Assembly (NCBI GenBank): GCA_944343275.1
Contig: CALVMH010000008.1
Location: 20,335 to 84,334 of the forward strand
Reading direction: 5' to 3'
DNA from: an uncultured Clostridia bacterium
Lineage (GTDB): Bacteria; Bacillota; Clostridia; Christensenellales; Borkfalkiaceae
Length of the DNA: 64,000 nt
In this document: positions 41,701 through 50,649 of the stretch, piece by piece
Numbering within the stretch: position 1 is the stretch's first letter
How the letters are laid out: each line of letters opens with the position of its first letter
The notes under the pieces: generated by a model
Databases searched by the model: none
Told to the model about the DNA's origin: nothing
Seen by the model: only the letters and a program-made list of their open reading frames with translations
Translations under genes and position numbers: made by a program

Positions 41701-43458
41701 TCATGACTTCTTATTTTTCGGACGCACTTGCAGATAGTAAACGACACCGAAGAGGATGACGCCGAGATAGGCGATCACGGGGATGGTCACCCAGCAGCTG
41801 ATCTGCACGGGGTCGTTGAGGTCCGCGCGGCAGGAGAGCGCCACAATGAGCGTGACGATGACGAGCAAAAGATATCCGACAACGACGTTCAGGATCACGG
41901 GTCCCGTTCTGCGCAGGGCGCGTTCCCCGTAACGATTGGCATAGGCAAGTCCCGTCACAAGCAGTACCGCAAGCCCGATCCCCCAGATGAGATAGGGGAA
42001 GAATGCGGGAAGGTGCGCGCCGGAGGACAGACCGAGAATAATGCTTCCGAGTGCAACGCAGAACAAAAAGACGGCGATTCCGCTCAAAAAGAGCGCTTTT
42101 CCCTTATGAACAAGGCTTTCCGTGGGCTCTTCCGCATGTGCTTTTACGCTGCCTGCCGTGCGGATGCGGATACCGTCCTGCGCCGCGCGGGCTTCGAGAT
42201 CGGTAAAATCGATGCCGTCGAGCGATGTCGCATTCTCTTCGCGCACGGGTGACGTTTCGCCGGAAACGGCATTGGCGTATAAACGGTGAACGACGGTGCG
42301 GTAATCTTCCGCAGCAGGGGACGGCGTGTCTTCGGGCACGGGCGGCGTGTGATAATCGTAATCGCGCGGTTCTTCCTCAGCGGGGGGCGCATTGACAAGT
42401 TCGAGATAATTGCGGTGCAGGAGCTGCTGTTCCCGCTTGCGGAAGATCTCTTCCTGTTCGGACAGAATGCGTGTTTCCTGCGCTTTCAATTCCTCTGCAT
42501 GCCGCGCTCGCTCCTCTTCCAGCGCTTGCGCCAGCTTTTCGTCATAGGCGCGGCGCTCCGATTCCAACACTTCTTCGGTACGGATGCGGTCGGTCTCTGC
42601 CTGCGCATCGTTCTCTCTGCGCAGTTGTTCGAGAGCGGCTTCACTCTCGCGCAGTTCGTATTCGAGCGAGGCGATGCGGTTTTGCAGCTGCTCCGTCTGT
42701 GCGCCGAGTGCCTGTTCCTGTTCTGCATTTTGGCGGGCGCGCAGCTCGTCCAGCTCGGCGCGGCGCTGTGCAAGCGCCTGTTCGCGCGCGGCGATTTCGC
42801 GTTCGCGCCAGCCGTGCTCCTTTTCCATCGCATCGGTGCGGGTGCGCATGCTCTCCTCAAACGCTTCTTCGCGGCGGGTCAGTTCCTCGCCGCGTTCGTC
42901 CAGCGCCCTGAGCTGTTCGCGGTAGCGGGCTTCGAGCTTGGCAAGTTCTTCCGCATCCTCAAAGGAGGGTTCATAATCGAGATCGTCCTCACCGCCCTCG
43001 CCGCGCGGAACGCGGGATGTCGTCTTTTGCAGCATGCGCATATTGACCGACGTAGGGGCGGGATTGGAGAAATCGAAATCCTTGTCGGAAATCAGACTGT
43101 CGATGACGGTGCGGGAATATTCCCATTCCGATTGATTCTGCTCCGAAACGGCTTTCCCTGCTTCCGTAAGGGAAAAGTATTTTCTCCGTCCGCCGCCGAC
43201 ACTGCCGCCCCAATAGGAGGTGACGTACCCGTCCTTTTCAAGACGTTTGAGAGCGCTATACAGGGAAGGCTGTTTGAGAGAATATTGCCCGTGGCTCTTA
43301 TGCTCGATCTCTGCAATGATCTCATAGCCATACTTATCCCCGTCATACAGGGCGCGCAGGATGATGGTGTTGATGTGCCCGCGGATGAGGTCGGAACTGA
43401 CCGATTTTTGTTCGGGTTCGTCCGTCTTTTCGGCTTCCAGAACGGCGCTGTCTTCCAT
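41701..43458 (-). CDS. Membrane-anchored PadR-family regulator with a long coiled coil
   Basis: A 585-residue protein with three parts. Residues ~22-110 are a PadR winged helix (ILRALYDGDKYGYEIIAEIE, LKQPSLYSALKRLEKDGYV, GGGRRKYFSLTEAG). Residues ~165-350 are an uninterrupted Glu/Arg/Ala/Leu-rich coiled coil. After an acidic linker, four hydrophobic helices occupy residues ~450-580. A typical PadR is 100-180 residues, so this is an unusual one-polypeptide membrane-tethered transcription factor. AAGGAG precedes ATG 43458. Its promoter contains a GACAAA/TTTGTC palindrome, suggesting autoregulation. Confidence 0.85.
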   Translation of the reverse strand: MEDSAVLEAEKTDEPEQKSVSSDLIRGHINTIILRALYDGDKYGYEIIAEIEHKSHGQYSLKQPSLYSALKRLEKDGYVTSYWGGSVGGGRRKYFSLTEAGKAVSEQNQSEWEYSRTVIDSLISDKDFDFSNPAPTSVNMRMLQKTTSRVPRGEGGEDDLDYEPSFEDAEELAKLEARYREQLRALDERGEELTRREEAFEESMRTRTDAMEKEHGWREREIAAREQALAQRRAELDELRARQNAEQEQALGAQTEQLQNRIASLEYELRESEAALEQLRRENDAQAETDRIRTEEVLESERRAYDEKLAQALEEERARHAEELKAQETRILSEQEEIFRKREQQLLHRNYLELVNAPPAEEEPRDYDYHTPPVPEDTPSPAAEDYRTVVHRLYANAVSGETSPVREENATSLDGIDFTDLEARAAQDGIRIRTAGSVKAHAEEPTESLVHKGKALFLSGIAVFLFCVALGSIILGLSSGAHLPAFFPYLIWGIGLAVLLVTGLAYANRYGERALRRTGPVILNVVVGYLLLVIVTLIVALSCRADLNDPVQISCWVTIPVIAYLGVILFGVVYYLQVRPKNKKS

Positions 43459-43481
43459 ACCATGCTCCTTGTTTTTCTTAC

Positions 43482-43510
43482 ATTATACATGAAGCGACAA
43501 AATTTGTCAA
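43482..43510 (-). promoter_or_regulatory. Promoter of the PadR-like gene
   Basis: On the minus strand TTGACA (43510-43505), a 17-base spacer and TATAAT (43487-43482), a full consensus promoter. Confidence 0.85.
43496..43508. promoter_or_regulatory. Possible operator in the PadR-like promoter
   Basis: Perfect palindrome GACAAA-A-TTTGTC lying between and over the -35 and spacer, where a bound regulator would exclude RNA polymerase. Confidence 0.5.
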
Positions 43511-43517
43511 TAGTCAA

Positions 43518-43536
43518 AGTACTATGTCAGACATAA
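43518..43536 (+). repeat. Dispersed palindrome, copy 5
   Basis: AGTACTATGTC-A-GACATAA, perfect 6-base arms, in the divergent region between the PadR-like and YkvI-like genes, just upstream of the PadR -35 box. It is the only copy not downstream of, or within, a gene read in the same direction. Confidence 0.85.
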
Positions 43537-43594
43537 ATTGTCGATTTTTTTAGAAAAACATATTTATTTCGCGGAAAACATATATTGAAGCATC

Positions 43595-44743
43595 ATGTTT
43601 CGCACGGCATTTTTTCTTATCGGGACGACGATCGGAGCAGGCTTTGTAACGGGCGCGGAGCTTGTCCGTTTTTTCGGCGGAGAGGGGTTTCTTGCGGCGC
43701 TTGCGGGATCCTGCGCCTGTTCGTGCTGTCTCAACGCATTCTTTCTTTCCGTCGGAAAGAGCTACGGTGGGTTCGACGGAACGCTGTGCGCGCTCTTTCC
43801 GCGGGCGGCTCCGCTTGCAAAATGGCTGCTGCTCGCCGTCTCCTTTATCCCGTGTGCGGGAATGCTTGCGGCGCTGGATTCGCTTTTTCCTGCTGTAAAG
43901 CCGCTTGCGGCAGTTGCAGGCATGGCGCTCGTCCTGTTCGCCGCATCGCGCGGGATGAAAGGGGTGGAACTCCTGCACGGAATCCTCGTGCCGCTGCTTG
44001 TCGCATTCATTGTATTTTCCGGCAGCAACGGCGGGGCACTGCGCCTTCCGTCGGGCGGGGAATGGGGAAACGGCATGCTCTATGCCTGCATGAACGCGGC
44101 ATTTTCCGCGCCTGCCGTCATGGAGGCGGGAAGGCGTACCGCAGCGCCCGTGCGCGCCGCACTGCTTGCAGGCGGCGTGATTTTTTTGTGTGCGGCGCGC
44201 ATTCTCGGTGCGGTCGCGTCGGCAGACAGTGCCTCGGTGATGCCGTTTCTGGATGCGTCGGGCGGAGGTACTTTGTTTTATGCCGTCTGCACGGCAGCCG
44301 TCCTGACGTCACTTGCTTCCGCGCTCTTTCCGCTTTTATCGGCTTGCGATCGTCTTTCACTCCAATGGAAAAATGCCGCAAAGGGGCTTGTGCTCCTTGC
44401 GGCATTCCTGCTGTCGAGGGTGGGGCTGCGCGGCGTTATAGCGGTGCTCTATCCCGCCGTCGGAGTGCTCGGTATATGCTTTTCAGTGCTGTGTATCCTT
44501 GATGAGTATCTTTTCAAGCAGTACTACCAGCGCGTACATTCCCGCCGCCAGAAGGCAGAGAATAAAGGTGGCGCTCATCACAAGGTCGAGCTTAAAAACC
44601 TGCCCGCCGTACACGATGAGATAGCCGAGCCCCGCGCGCGATACAATGTATTCACCCATGATGGACCCGATCCATGCCATCCCTACATTTACCTTGAGCA
44701 TGGAAATGACGGCGGGATAGGCGGAGGGGAGCACGAGTTTTAA
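43595..44743 (+). CDS. YkvI-like polytopic membrane protein with an antisense-overlapping tail
   Basis: Residues ~1-305 form about ten hydrophobic helices in an APC-like membrane protein resembling YkvI (FLIGTTIGAGFVTGAELVRFF at the start). After DEYLFKQYY (about residue 305) hydrophobicity ends and the last ~75 residues are hydrophilic (HSRRQKAENKGGAHH), read entirely antisense to the convergent ABC permease gene. I infer the original stop codon was lost and the tail is neither conserved nor functional. No good promoter or ribosome site is evident. Transport substrate unknown. Confidence 0.7.
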   Translation: MFRTAFFLIGTTIGAGFVTGAELVRFFGGEGFLAALAGSCACSCCLNAFFLSVGKSYGGFDGTLCALFPRAAPLAKWLLLAVSFIPCAGMLAALDSLFPAVKPLAAVAGMALVLFAASRGMKGVELLHGILVPLLVAFIVFSGSNGGALRLPSGGEWGNGMLYACMNAAFSAPAVMEAGRRTAAPVRAALLAGGVIFLCAARILGAVASADSASVMPFLDASGGGTLFYAVCTAAVLTSLASALFPLLSACDRLSLQWKNAAKGLVLLAAFLLSRVGLRGVIAVLYPAVGVLGICFSVLCILDEYLFKQYYQRVHSRRQKAENKGGAHHKVELKNLPAVHDEIAEPRARYNVFTHDGPDPCHPYIYLEHGNDGGIGGGEHEF

Positions 44744-45292
44744 CAGGACCTGCGGCTTGCTCGCGCCCATCGACTTCAACAACAGGATCTTGTTCGGGTC
44801 GGTGGCGATGAACGCGGAAAGCATGTGCAGGATAGAGACGATGACGCCGACAAGCACCGTCATAAAGACGATCGCCTTGCTTCCCGTTCCGAACCAGATG
44901 ATGATCAGCGGTCCCAATGCGATCTTCGGCAGGGCGTTGATGACAACGATATACGGTTCGAGCACCTTCCGGAGCGTTTCGCTCCACCACAGGAGCAGTG
45001 CGACAAAAAAACCGAGCGCTACGGCAATGGCGAAGCCCGCAAGCGTTTCCCACAATGTCACGCCGATATGATAGAACAGACTGCCGTCCGCATAGAGCGA
45101 AGCGATCGTTTTGGCGATGCGGGAAGGGGAACTCATGATGAACGGGTCCACCCAGCCGCAGAACGTGATGAGTTCCCATAGTCCGAGCAGCAGCATAAGA
45201 AGCCCTATCCTGCATGCCCAGACAAGGGCGGTGTTGCGCCTTCTTCCGCGCAGATAGCGCGCGTGTTCCTTGGAATAATTGTTGTTTTTCAT
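44483..45292 (-). CDS. ABC transporter permease (SsuC/TauC type)
   Basis: A 269-residue permease with six hydrophobic helices and the EAA-type loop MGASKPQVLLKLVLPSAYP for contacting the ATPase. It belongs to the nitrate/sulfonate/taurine/thiamine-precursor group of importers. The ATG overlaps the ATPase stop (ATGA); the in-frame ATG 24 bases further upstream lies inside the ATPase gene. Its 3' end (44483-44743) is overlapped by the YkvI-like frame. The substrate is not defined by the context. Confidence 0.88.
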   Translation of the reverse strand: MKNNNYSKEHARYLRGRRRNTALVWACRIGLLMLLLGLWELITFCGWVDPFIMSSPSRIAKTIASLYADGSLFYHIGVTLWETLAGFAIAVALGFFVALLLWWSETLRKVLEPYIVVINALPKIALGPLIIIWFGTGSKAIVFMTVLVGVIVSILHMLSAFIATDPNKILLLKSMGASKPQVLLKLVLPSAYPAVISMLKVNVGMAWIGSIMGEYIVSRAGLGYLIVYGGQVFKLDLVMSATFILCLLAAGMYALVVLLEKILIKDTQH

Positions 45293-46020
45293 GTGTTGAG
45301 TTCCTTCCAAAGGCATTCAAACCAGCCGGAGAAGCTGCTCTGTTCCCGCCGTTTCAGGGGCGGAACATCGCCGAAATCCAGCGTATGCGCATGTGCGACG
45401 CGCGCGGGTCTTGCCGTCAGAACGAGCACGCGGTCGGCAAGGGAGATCGCTTCCGAGATGTCGTGCGTGATGAGCAGCGCCGTCTTTTTTTCCGTGCGGA
45501 TGATGTTTGCCACGTCTTCGCAGACATTGAGCCGCGTCTGGTAATCGAGGGCGGAAAACGGTTCGTCGAGGAGGAGGATGTCGGGGTCGGTCGCAAGTGT
45601 GCGGATGAGCGCGGCGCGCTGCCGCATGCCGCCCGAAAGCTGCGCGGGATAACTTTTCAGAAAGTCCCCAAGCCCGTATTTTTGCGCCAGCCCGACGGCG
45701 CGCTCCCGATGCCGCGGTTCTTTCAGGTGCCTGATCTCAAGCGGCAGAAAGATGTTTTTCTCAATGGTGCGCCACGGGAACAATTCATCCTTTTGCAGCA
45801 TGTAGCCGAAACTTCCGCGGCTTTCGATGGTGCCCGCCGAGGGTTTCAGAAGTCCTGCGGCAAGGGATAAGAGCGTCGTTTTTCCGCATCCGGACGGACC
45901 GATGATGGCGACAAATTCTCCCTCGTTCACGGAAAAAGTCAGATCTTTTGCGGCAACGACTTCCCCGTGTACGGTGTGATAGGTGTAACTGACGCTTTCA
46001 AATCGCAGAATGTTCTTCAT
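45289..46020 (-). CDS. ABC transporter ATP-binding protein (SsuB/TauB type)
   Basis: A 243-residue ATPase: Walker A GPSGCGKTT (about residue 41), Q-loop GYMLQKDELFPWRT, signature LSGGMRQRAALIRTL, Walker B ILLLDEPFSALD, and the switch histidine LLITHD. The family members energise uptake of sulfonates, nitrate or pyrimidine thiamine precursors. It lies between the binding protein and the permease. Confidence 0.92.
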   Translation of the reverse strand: MKNILRFESVSYTYHTVHGEVVAAKDLTFSVNEGEFVAIIGPSGCGKTTLLSLAAGLLKPSAGTIESRGSFGYMLQKDELFPWRTIEKNIFLPLEIRHLKEPRHRERAVGLAQKYGLGDFLKSYPAQLSGGMRQRAALIRTLATDPDILLLDEPFSALDYQTRLNVCEDVANIIRTEKKTALLITHDISEAISLADRVLVLTARPARVAHAHTLDFGDVPPLKRREQSSFSGWFECLWKELNT

Positions 46021-46041
46021 AAGCAGGTCCTTTGGTGTCTG

Positions 46042-47040
46042 TCAGCCGAGCTGCGCGAATACTTCCTTTACATAAGAATTATCGACAAGGTCGTCAAAGT
46101 CGGCGCGGCGTTCGAGTTCGCCTGCGCTTTCAATGATGTCCTGCAAACGTTCGAAACTTGCTTCGGTCATCGCCATATCGGTGACCCATGCGTCGATCTT
46201 GCGATAGCTTTCCACGCTTGTCGCAAGCGATGCGGCGGAAGTGGAGGGGAAGTGCTCTGTGAGCTGTTCGCCGATGACGGAAAATTCTTCCGACTGCGCA
46301 TAGGCGACGCCGCGCAGCAGTGCGCGCAAAAATCCCTTTGCGGTTTCTTCGTTGTTTTCCAGCCATGATCGCTTTGCGATGTAACTTGTGTAAGGCACTT
46401 CGCCGCCCGCTTCTCCGACGGCAGCGACGATATATCCCTTACCCGCCGCCTGGTATTCGGAAGCGGTCGGCTCGAACATCGTGCAGTAATCGGCGGTCCC
46501 CGCCTCGAACGCGCCCGTCATCAGGTTGAAGGCGACATCAAAGTTGAGGTCGATGTCCGCCGCCGTAAACCCGTGTTCTTTTAAAATATACTCGAAAGTC
46601 ATGGCGGGAACGCCGCCCTTTCTGCCCGCAAGGATCTCCTTTCCTTTGAGGTCTTCCCATTGAAAATCGGGCTCATCGTTGCGGGAGACAAGGAAGGAGC
46701 CGTCCCGCTTTGTCAGCTGACCGAATACGGTCGGGACGTCCTGCGAGCCGCCCAGCAGCACATAGATCGCCGCTTCCGGTCCGCAGAAACCGACGTCCGC
46801 GTCTCCCGAAAGAACTGCCGCCATCACTGCGTCTGCGCCGCCGCCGTTCGTCAGTTCGATGCGGATGCCTTCTTCTTCAAAATAACCGAGCGTATCGGCA
46901 AGATACATGGGGGCATAGAAGACGGAATGGGTCACTTCATTGACTTTCACCGTCGTCAGCCCGTCGTCGTTTCCCGCGCAAGCAGAAAGGGGAAGGAGGG
47001 CAAAGACTGCCGCTCCGAGAGTTGCCAAGAGTTTTTTCAT
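46042..47040 (-). CDS. SsuA/THI5-like substrate-binding lipoprotein
   Basis: A 332-residue protein with a lipoprotein signal peptide (MKKLLATLGAAVFALLPLSAC, lipobox LSAC with Cys at about residue 21) and an NMT1/SsuA-like periplasmic-binding fold: SVFYAPMYLADTLGYFEEEGI, then DADVGFCGPEAAIYV. It delivers substrate to the permease/ATPase encoded downstream. GGAG lies six bases before ATG 47040; the longer open frame reaching 47220 is antisense to valS. No TPP or SAM riboswitch is visible in the short leader. Confidence 0.88.
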   Translation of the reverse strand: MKKLLATLGAAVFALLPLSACAGNDDGLTTVKVNEVTHSVFYAPMYLADTLGYFEEEGIRIELTNGGGADAVMAAVLSGDADVGFCGPEAAIYVLLGGSQDVPTVFGQLTKRDGSFLVSRNDEPDFQWEDLKGKEILAGRKGGVPAMTFEYILKEHGFTAADIDLNFDVAFNLMTGAFEAGTADYCTMFEPTASEYQAAGKGYIVAAVGEAGGEVPYTSYIAKRSWLENNEETAKGFLRALLRGVAYAQSEEFSVIGEQLTEHFPSTSAASLATSVESYRKIDAWVTDMAMTEASFERLQDIIESAGELERRADFDDLVDNSYVKEVFAQLG

Positions 47041-47094
47041 ATTGCACTCCGTAAAATAAAAGGAATAATATATCCTATGTCCGCGGCGGAATAA

Positions 47095-47123
47095 TTGACA
47101 ATGCCGTAAAAATGTTCTATAAT
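47095..47123 (+). promoter_or_regulatory. valS promoter
   Basis: TTGACA at 47095-47100, a 17-base spacer and TATAAT at 47118-47123. The leader of ~59 bases is too short for a T-box. Confidence 0.8.
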
Positions 47124-47188
47124 GTTTTTCTGTATATGACTGCGCCCGTGGCGTGCAGATGAAAGTCAAGGAACAGGAAAAGACCGAC

Positions 47189-49816
47189 ATGGAAGAGATG
47201 CAAACGACGTATGCCCCCAAAGCATTCGAGGAAAAAATTTACCGCGAATGGATGGAGAACGGCTGTTTCCGCGCGGAGATCGACAAAAATAAGGTCCCGT
47301 TCACCGTCATGATGCCTCCGCCCAACGTGACGGGGCAGCTTCACATGGGGCATGCGATGGATGAAACGATGCAGGATATCCTCATCCGTTTCAAGCGCAT
47401 GCAGGGATACTGCGCGCTTTGGCTGCCCGGCACCGACCACGCCTCCATTGCGACGGAAGTCAAGATCGTCGAACAGATGAAGAAGGAGGGGCTCACGAAA
47501 CAGCAGCTCGGACGCGATGAATTTTTGCGCCGCGCCTGGGCATGGAAGGAAAAATACGGCGGCAGGATCGTCGAACAGCTCAAAAAGCTCGGCTGCTCCT
47601 GTGATTGGTCCCGCCTTGCCTTCACCATGGACGAGAAGTGCTCCAAAGCCGTGCGGGAGGCGTTTTTCCGCCTCTATCGGAAGGGGCTTATCTATCGTGG
47701 CAGCCGTATCATCAATTGGTGCCCGAGCTGCAAGACGGCGCTCTCCGATGCCGAAGTGGAATATGCGGAGGAGCAGGGGCATTTCTGGTACTTTGCCTAT
47801 CCCGTTGAAGGCAGTGACGAAAAGATCGTCATTGCGACGACGCGCCCGGAGACGATGCTCGGCGACACGGCGGTTGCCGTTCACCCCACGGACAAGCGCT
47901 ACGCGCACCTCGTCGGAAAGACGCTCCTGCTTCCCTTGACAGACAGAAAGATCCCGCTCGTTGCGGACGAATACGTCGATCCCGCATTCGGAACGGGCGC
48001 CGTGAAGATTACGCCCGCACACGATCCGAACGACTTTGAAGTGGGCATGCGCCATCGGCTCCCCGTGATACGCGTCATGAATGACGACGGCACGATGAAC
48101 GATCTTGCGGGAGAGTATGCGGGACTTGACAGATACGAAGCGCGCAAACGCATCGTTGCGGCGATGGAACAGTGCGGTCTGTTGGTAAAAATCGAACCGC
48201 ACGTCCACAATGTCGGGCACTGCTACCGCTGCCATTCCACCGTCGAGCCCATCGTTTCCAAGCAGTGGTTCGTCAGGATGAAGCCGCTTGCAAAGCCCGC
48301 CATCGATGCGGTCGTCAAAAAGAATACGAAATTCACGCCCGACCGCTTTTCCAAGATCTATTATAATTGGTTGGAAAATATCCGCGATTGGTGCATTTCC
48401 CGTCAACTCTGGTGGGGACACCGCATCCCCGTCTGGTATTGCGAGGACTGCGGCGAGGTCATCTGTGTGCAGGAGGGAACGCCCGATGTGTGCCCGAAGT
48501 GCGGCGGTGCGCACCTGACGCAGGACGAAGACGTCCTCGACACATGGTTCTCCTCGGCGCTGTGGCCCTTCTCAACGCTGGGCTGGCCGGACGAGACGGC
48601 GGATCTCAGCTATTTTTATCCGACGGACGTGCTTGTCACGGGCTACGACATTATTCCCTTCTGGGTGATGCGCATGATGTTCTCCGGGCTGGAACATACC
48701 GAACGGGTCCCGTTCCGTGACGTTCTCATTCACGGATTGGTGCGCGACGAACAGGGCAGAAAGATGTCCAAGTCCCTCGGAAACGGCATTGACCCCCTTG
48801 AGATCATTGAAAAATACGGCGCCGATTCTTTGCGGCTCTCCCTTGTTACGGGTGTCGCGCCCGGAAACGACACCCGCTTTACGGATGCCAAGGTGGAGGC
48901 GTCGCGCAATTTCATCAATAAGCTGTGGAACGCCTCCCGCTTTGTTCTAATGAACGCGAAGGATGCCGCGCTCCCGTCCGTGAGCGATATCCGGCTTCAG
49001 CCCGCCGACCGCTGGATCATCTCCCGTTTGCAGACCTGCATCCGCGAAGTGACTGCCGCACTCGGAAAATTCGATCTTGGCATCGCGGCGGACAAGCTCG
49101 TCGATTTTGTCTGGAACGATTTCTGCGATTGGTATATCGAACTCTCCAAGCCTGCGCTGTACGGGGAAGATGCCGAACGCAAAAAGGGCACCCTTGCCGT
49201 TCTGCTGTATGTGTTGGAAAGCGCGCTGAAACTGCTGCATCCCTTTATTCCGTATGTGACGGAGGAAATTTATTCCTACCTTCCCACCACAAAGGGGCTC
49301 ATCATCCGCGCGGAATATCCCCGCTACAATGCCCGCCTTGCCTATAAAAAGGAAGCCAAGGCGTTTGAGGGCGTCATCAGCCTCATCAAAACGGTGCGCG
49401 CCGTCCGCACGGAAGTCAATTGCCCGCCGGCACGCAAAGTGCATGCCTATCTCATGACGGATGCAAAACGGCTGATCTGCCTCAACAAGAGCGCCATCAT
49501 GCGGCTTGCGGGATTGAGCGATGTGAGCTTCACGGAAAACGGTGAGGAAGCGGGGGAGAAGGCGGTCACGCGCATGTGTGAAGCAGGGCAGCTCTTTATC
49601 CCGCTCGGCGAACTTGTCGATCTTGCGGCGGAACGTGCCAGGCTGGAAAAAGAGCTCGACCGTCTGACGGGGGAGATCGCCCGCGCGAGCGGCAAACTCG
49701 CCAACCAGAATTTTATCGCAAAGGCACCCAAGAAACTTGTGGACGACGAGCGTACAAAGCTCGAAAAACTGCTTGACGCACGGCAAAAGACCGAGGAACG
49801 CCTCAAAGATTTTTGA
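47189..49816 (+). CDS. valS: Valine-tRNA ligase
   Basis: An 875-residue class I synthetase: HIGH-type motif [26 protein letters not shown], the editing (CP1) domain with [17 protein letters not shown], the zinc-ribbon cysteines near CEDCGE/CPKC, KMSKS motif [14 protein letters not shown] (about residue 525) and a C-terminal coiled coil ([23 protein letters not shown]). ATG 47189 follows an AGGAA site; an ATG at 47159 has none. Ends in a strong terminator. Confidence 0.95.
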   Translation: MEEMQTTYAPKAFEEKIYREWMENGCFRAEIDKNKVPFTVMMPPPNVTGQLHMGHAMDETMQDILIRFKRMQGYCALWLPGTDHASIATEVKIVEQMKKEGLTKQQLGRDEFLRRAWAWKEKYGGRIVEQLKKLGCSCDWSRLAFTMDEKCSKAVREAFFRLYRKGLIYRGSRIINWCPSCKTALSDAEVEYAEEQGHFWYFAYPVEGSDEKIVIATTRPETMLGDTAVAVHPTDKRYAHLVGKTLLLPLTDRKIPLVADEYVDPAFGTGAVKITPAHDPNDFEVGMRHRLPVIRVMNDDGTMNDLAGEYAGLDRYEARKRIVAAMEQCGLLVKIEPHVHNVGHCYRCHSTVEPIVSKQWFVRMKPLAKPAIDAVVKKNTKFTPDRFSKIYYNWLENIRDWCISRQLWWGHRIPVWYCEDCGEVICVQEGTPDVCPKCGGAHLTQDEDVLDTWFSSALWPFSTLGWPDETADLSYFYPTDVLVTGYDIIPFWVMRMMFSGLEHTERVPFRDVLIHGLVRDEQGRKMSKSLGNGIDPLEIIEKYGADSLRLSLVTGVAPGNDTRFTDAKVEASRNFINKLWNASRFVLMNAKDAALPSVSDIRLQPADRWIISRLQTCIREVTAALGKFDLGIAADKLVDFVWNDFCDWYIELSKPALYGEDAERKKGTLAVLLYVLESALKLLHPFIPYVTEEIYSYLPTTKGLIIRAEYPRYNARLAYKKEAKAFEGVISLIKTVRAVRTEVNCPPARKVHAYLMTDAKRLICLNKSAIMRLAGLSDVSFTENGEEAGEKAVTRMCEAGQLFIPLGELVDLAAERARLEKELDRLTGEIARASGKLANQNFIAKAPKKLVDDERTKLEKLLDARQKTEERLKDF

Positions 49817-49830
49817 AATGTATCTTACTG

Positions 49831-49860
49831 CGGACGCACCTGACGGGTGCGTCCGTTTTT
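49831..49860 (+). terminator. valS terminator
   Basis: Stem CGGACGCACC/GGTGCGTCCG with a 5-base loop, followed by a T run. Confidence 0.92.
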
Positions 49861-49908
49861 CATGCGGAAAGAATTTTTATAAGGAGCCAAAAAAGTGCTT
49901 TCAAACAG

Positions 49909-49937
49909 TTGACATCTGCGTCCCGTTCTGCTAAAAT
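49909..49937 (+). promoter_or_regulatory. rex promoter
   Basis: TTGACA at 49909-49914, a 17-base spacer and TAAAAT at 49932-49937. Confidence 0.8.
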
Positions 49938-49940
49938 AAT

Positions 49941-49962
49941 AATCGATAAAAATTTATCGATT
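49941..49962. promoter_or_regulatory. Putative Rex operator
   Basis: A perfect palindrome, AATCGATAA-AAAT-TTATCGATT, begins four bases after the -10 box of rex. It has the Rex layout (two arms, 4-base A/T centre, TAA/TTA next to the centre) but ATCGA in place of the usual TTGTT. Confidence 0.6.
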
Positions 49963-49987
49963 GAAAGCATTGCGACGGGAGAGGGGT

Positions 49988-50617
49988 ATGGGCAACACGG
50001 AAAACGTATCCAAGGCGACGGTGTCGCGCATGCCTGCCTATCTTCGGTATCTGAAAGGCGAGGAGGGAAAGGGGATCGGATATGTTTCCTCGGCCGCCAT
50101 CGCTGCGGCGCTCGGCGTCTCTGCGGTCGGTGTGAGGAAAGATCTTGCGCTCGTCTCCTCTCTTCCCGGAAAACCGCGTTTCGGGTTCGAGATCCATCGT
50201 CTCATTGCCGATATTGAAAAATTTTTGGGGTATCACCGCTGGACAAATGCCGTCATCGTCGGCGCGGGCGGGCTCGGAAGGGCGATCCTCGCCTATGAAG
50301 GCTTTGAAAATTACGGGATCCACGTCATCGCGGCGTTCGATGCGTCGCCCGCCAAAGTGGGTGCGGTGGGCGGAAAGCCCGTCTATCCCATGGAGCGCCT
50401 CGGCGACATTGCCAAGCGCAGCGGCGTCAGGGTCGCCATCCTCACCGTTCCGCGCAGCGCTGCGCAGGCGGCGTGCGATGAGATCGTCAGGGCGGGGATT
50501 CCCGCCATCCTCAATTTTGCACCCGTCTATCTGCATGTTCCGGACGGTGTGACGGTCAGATACGAAGATTTGGCGGTATCGCTTGCCGCATTGTGCGGCG
50601 GCTCCGCAGATCGATAA
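49988..50617 (+). CDS. rex: Redox-sensing transcriptional repressor Rex
   Basis: A 209-residue Rex: N-terminal winged helix (SKATVSRMPAYLRYLKGE, SAAIAAALGVSAVGVRKDLALV), Rossmann NADH-binding motif VGAGGLGRAIL (about residue 91), FDASPAKVG, and a C-terminal swapped helix. It senses the NADH/NAD+ ratio and releases DNA when NADH is high, de-repressing fermentation genes. The start ATG 49988 has a purine-rich GGAGAGGGG site. adhE directly downstream and the hydrogenase after it are typical Rex targets. Confidence 0.93.
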   Translation: MGNTENVSKATVSRMPAYLRYLKGEEGKGIGYVSSAAIAAALGVSAVGVRKDLALVSSLPGKPRFGFEIHRLIADIEKFLGYHRWTNAVIVGAGGLGRAILAYEGFENYGIHVIAAFDASPAKVGAVGGKPVYPMERLGDIAKRSGVRVAILTVPRSAAQAACDEIVRAGIPAILNFAPVYLHVPDGVTVRYEDLAVSLAALCGGSADR

Positions 50618-50630
50618 AACAAATATCAAT
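50610..50630. promoter_or_regulatory. Weak second Rex-like site before adhE
   Basis: ATCGATAA (overlapping the rex stop) with a degenerate second arm ATATCAAT five bases on; 6 of 8 positions match the opposite arm. Confidence 0.3.
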
Positions 50631-50649
50631 TGGGAAACGGAGGTAGCAC

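Noticed and set aside
47041-47188. T-box or riboswitch in the valS leader
   Set aside because: The promoter places the start about 59 bases before the ATG, too short for a T-box, and no terminator/antiterminator pair is seen.
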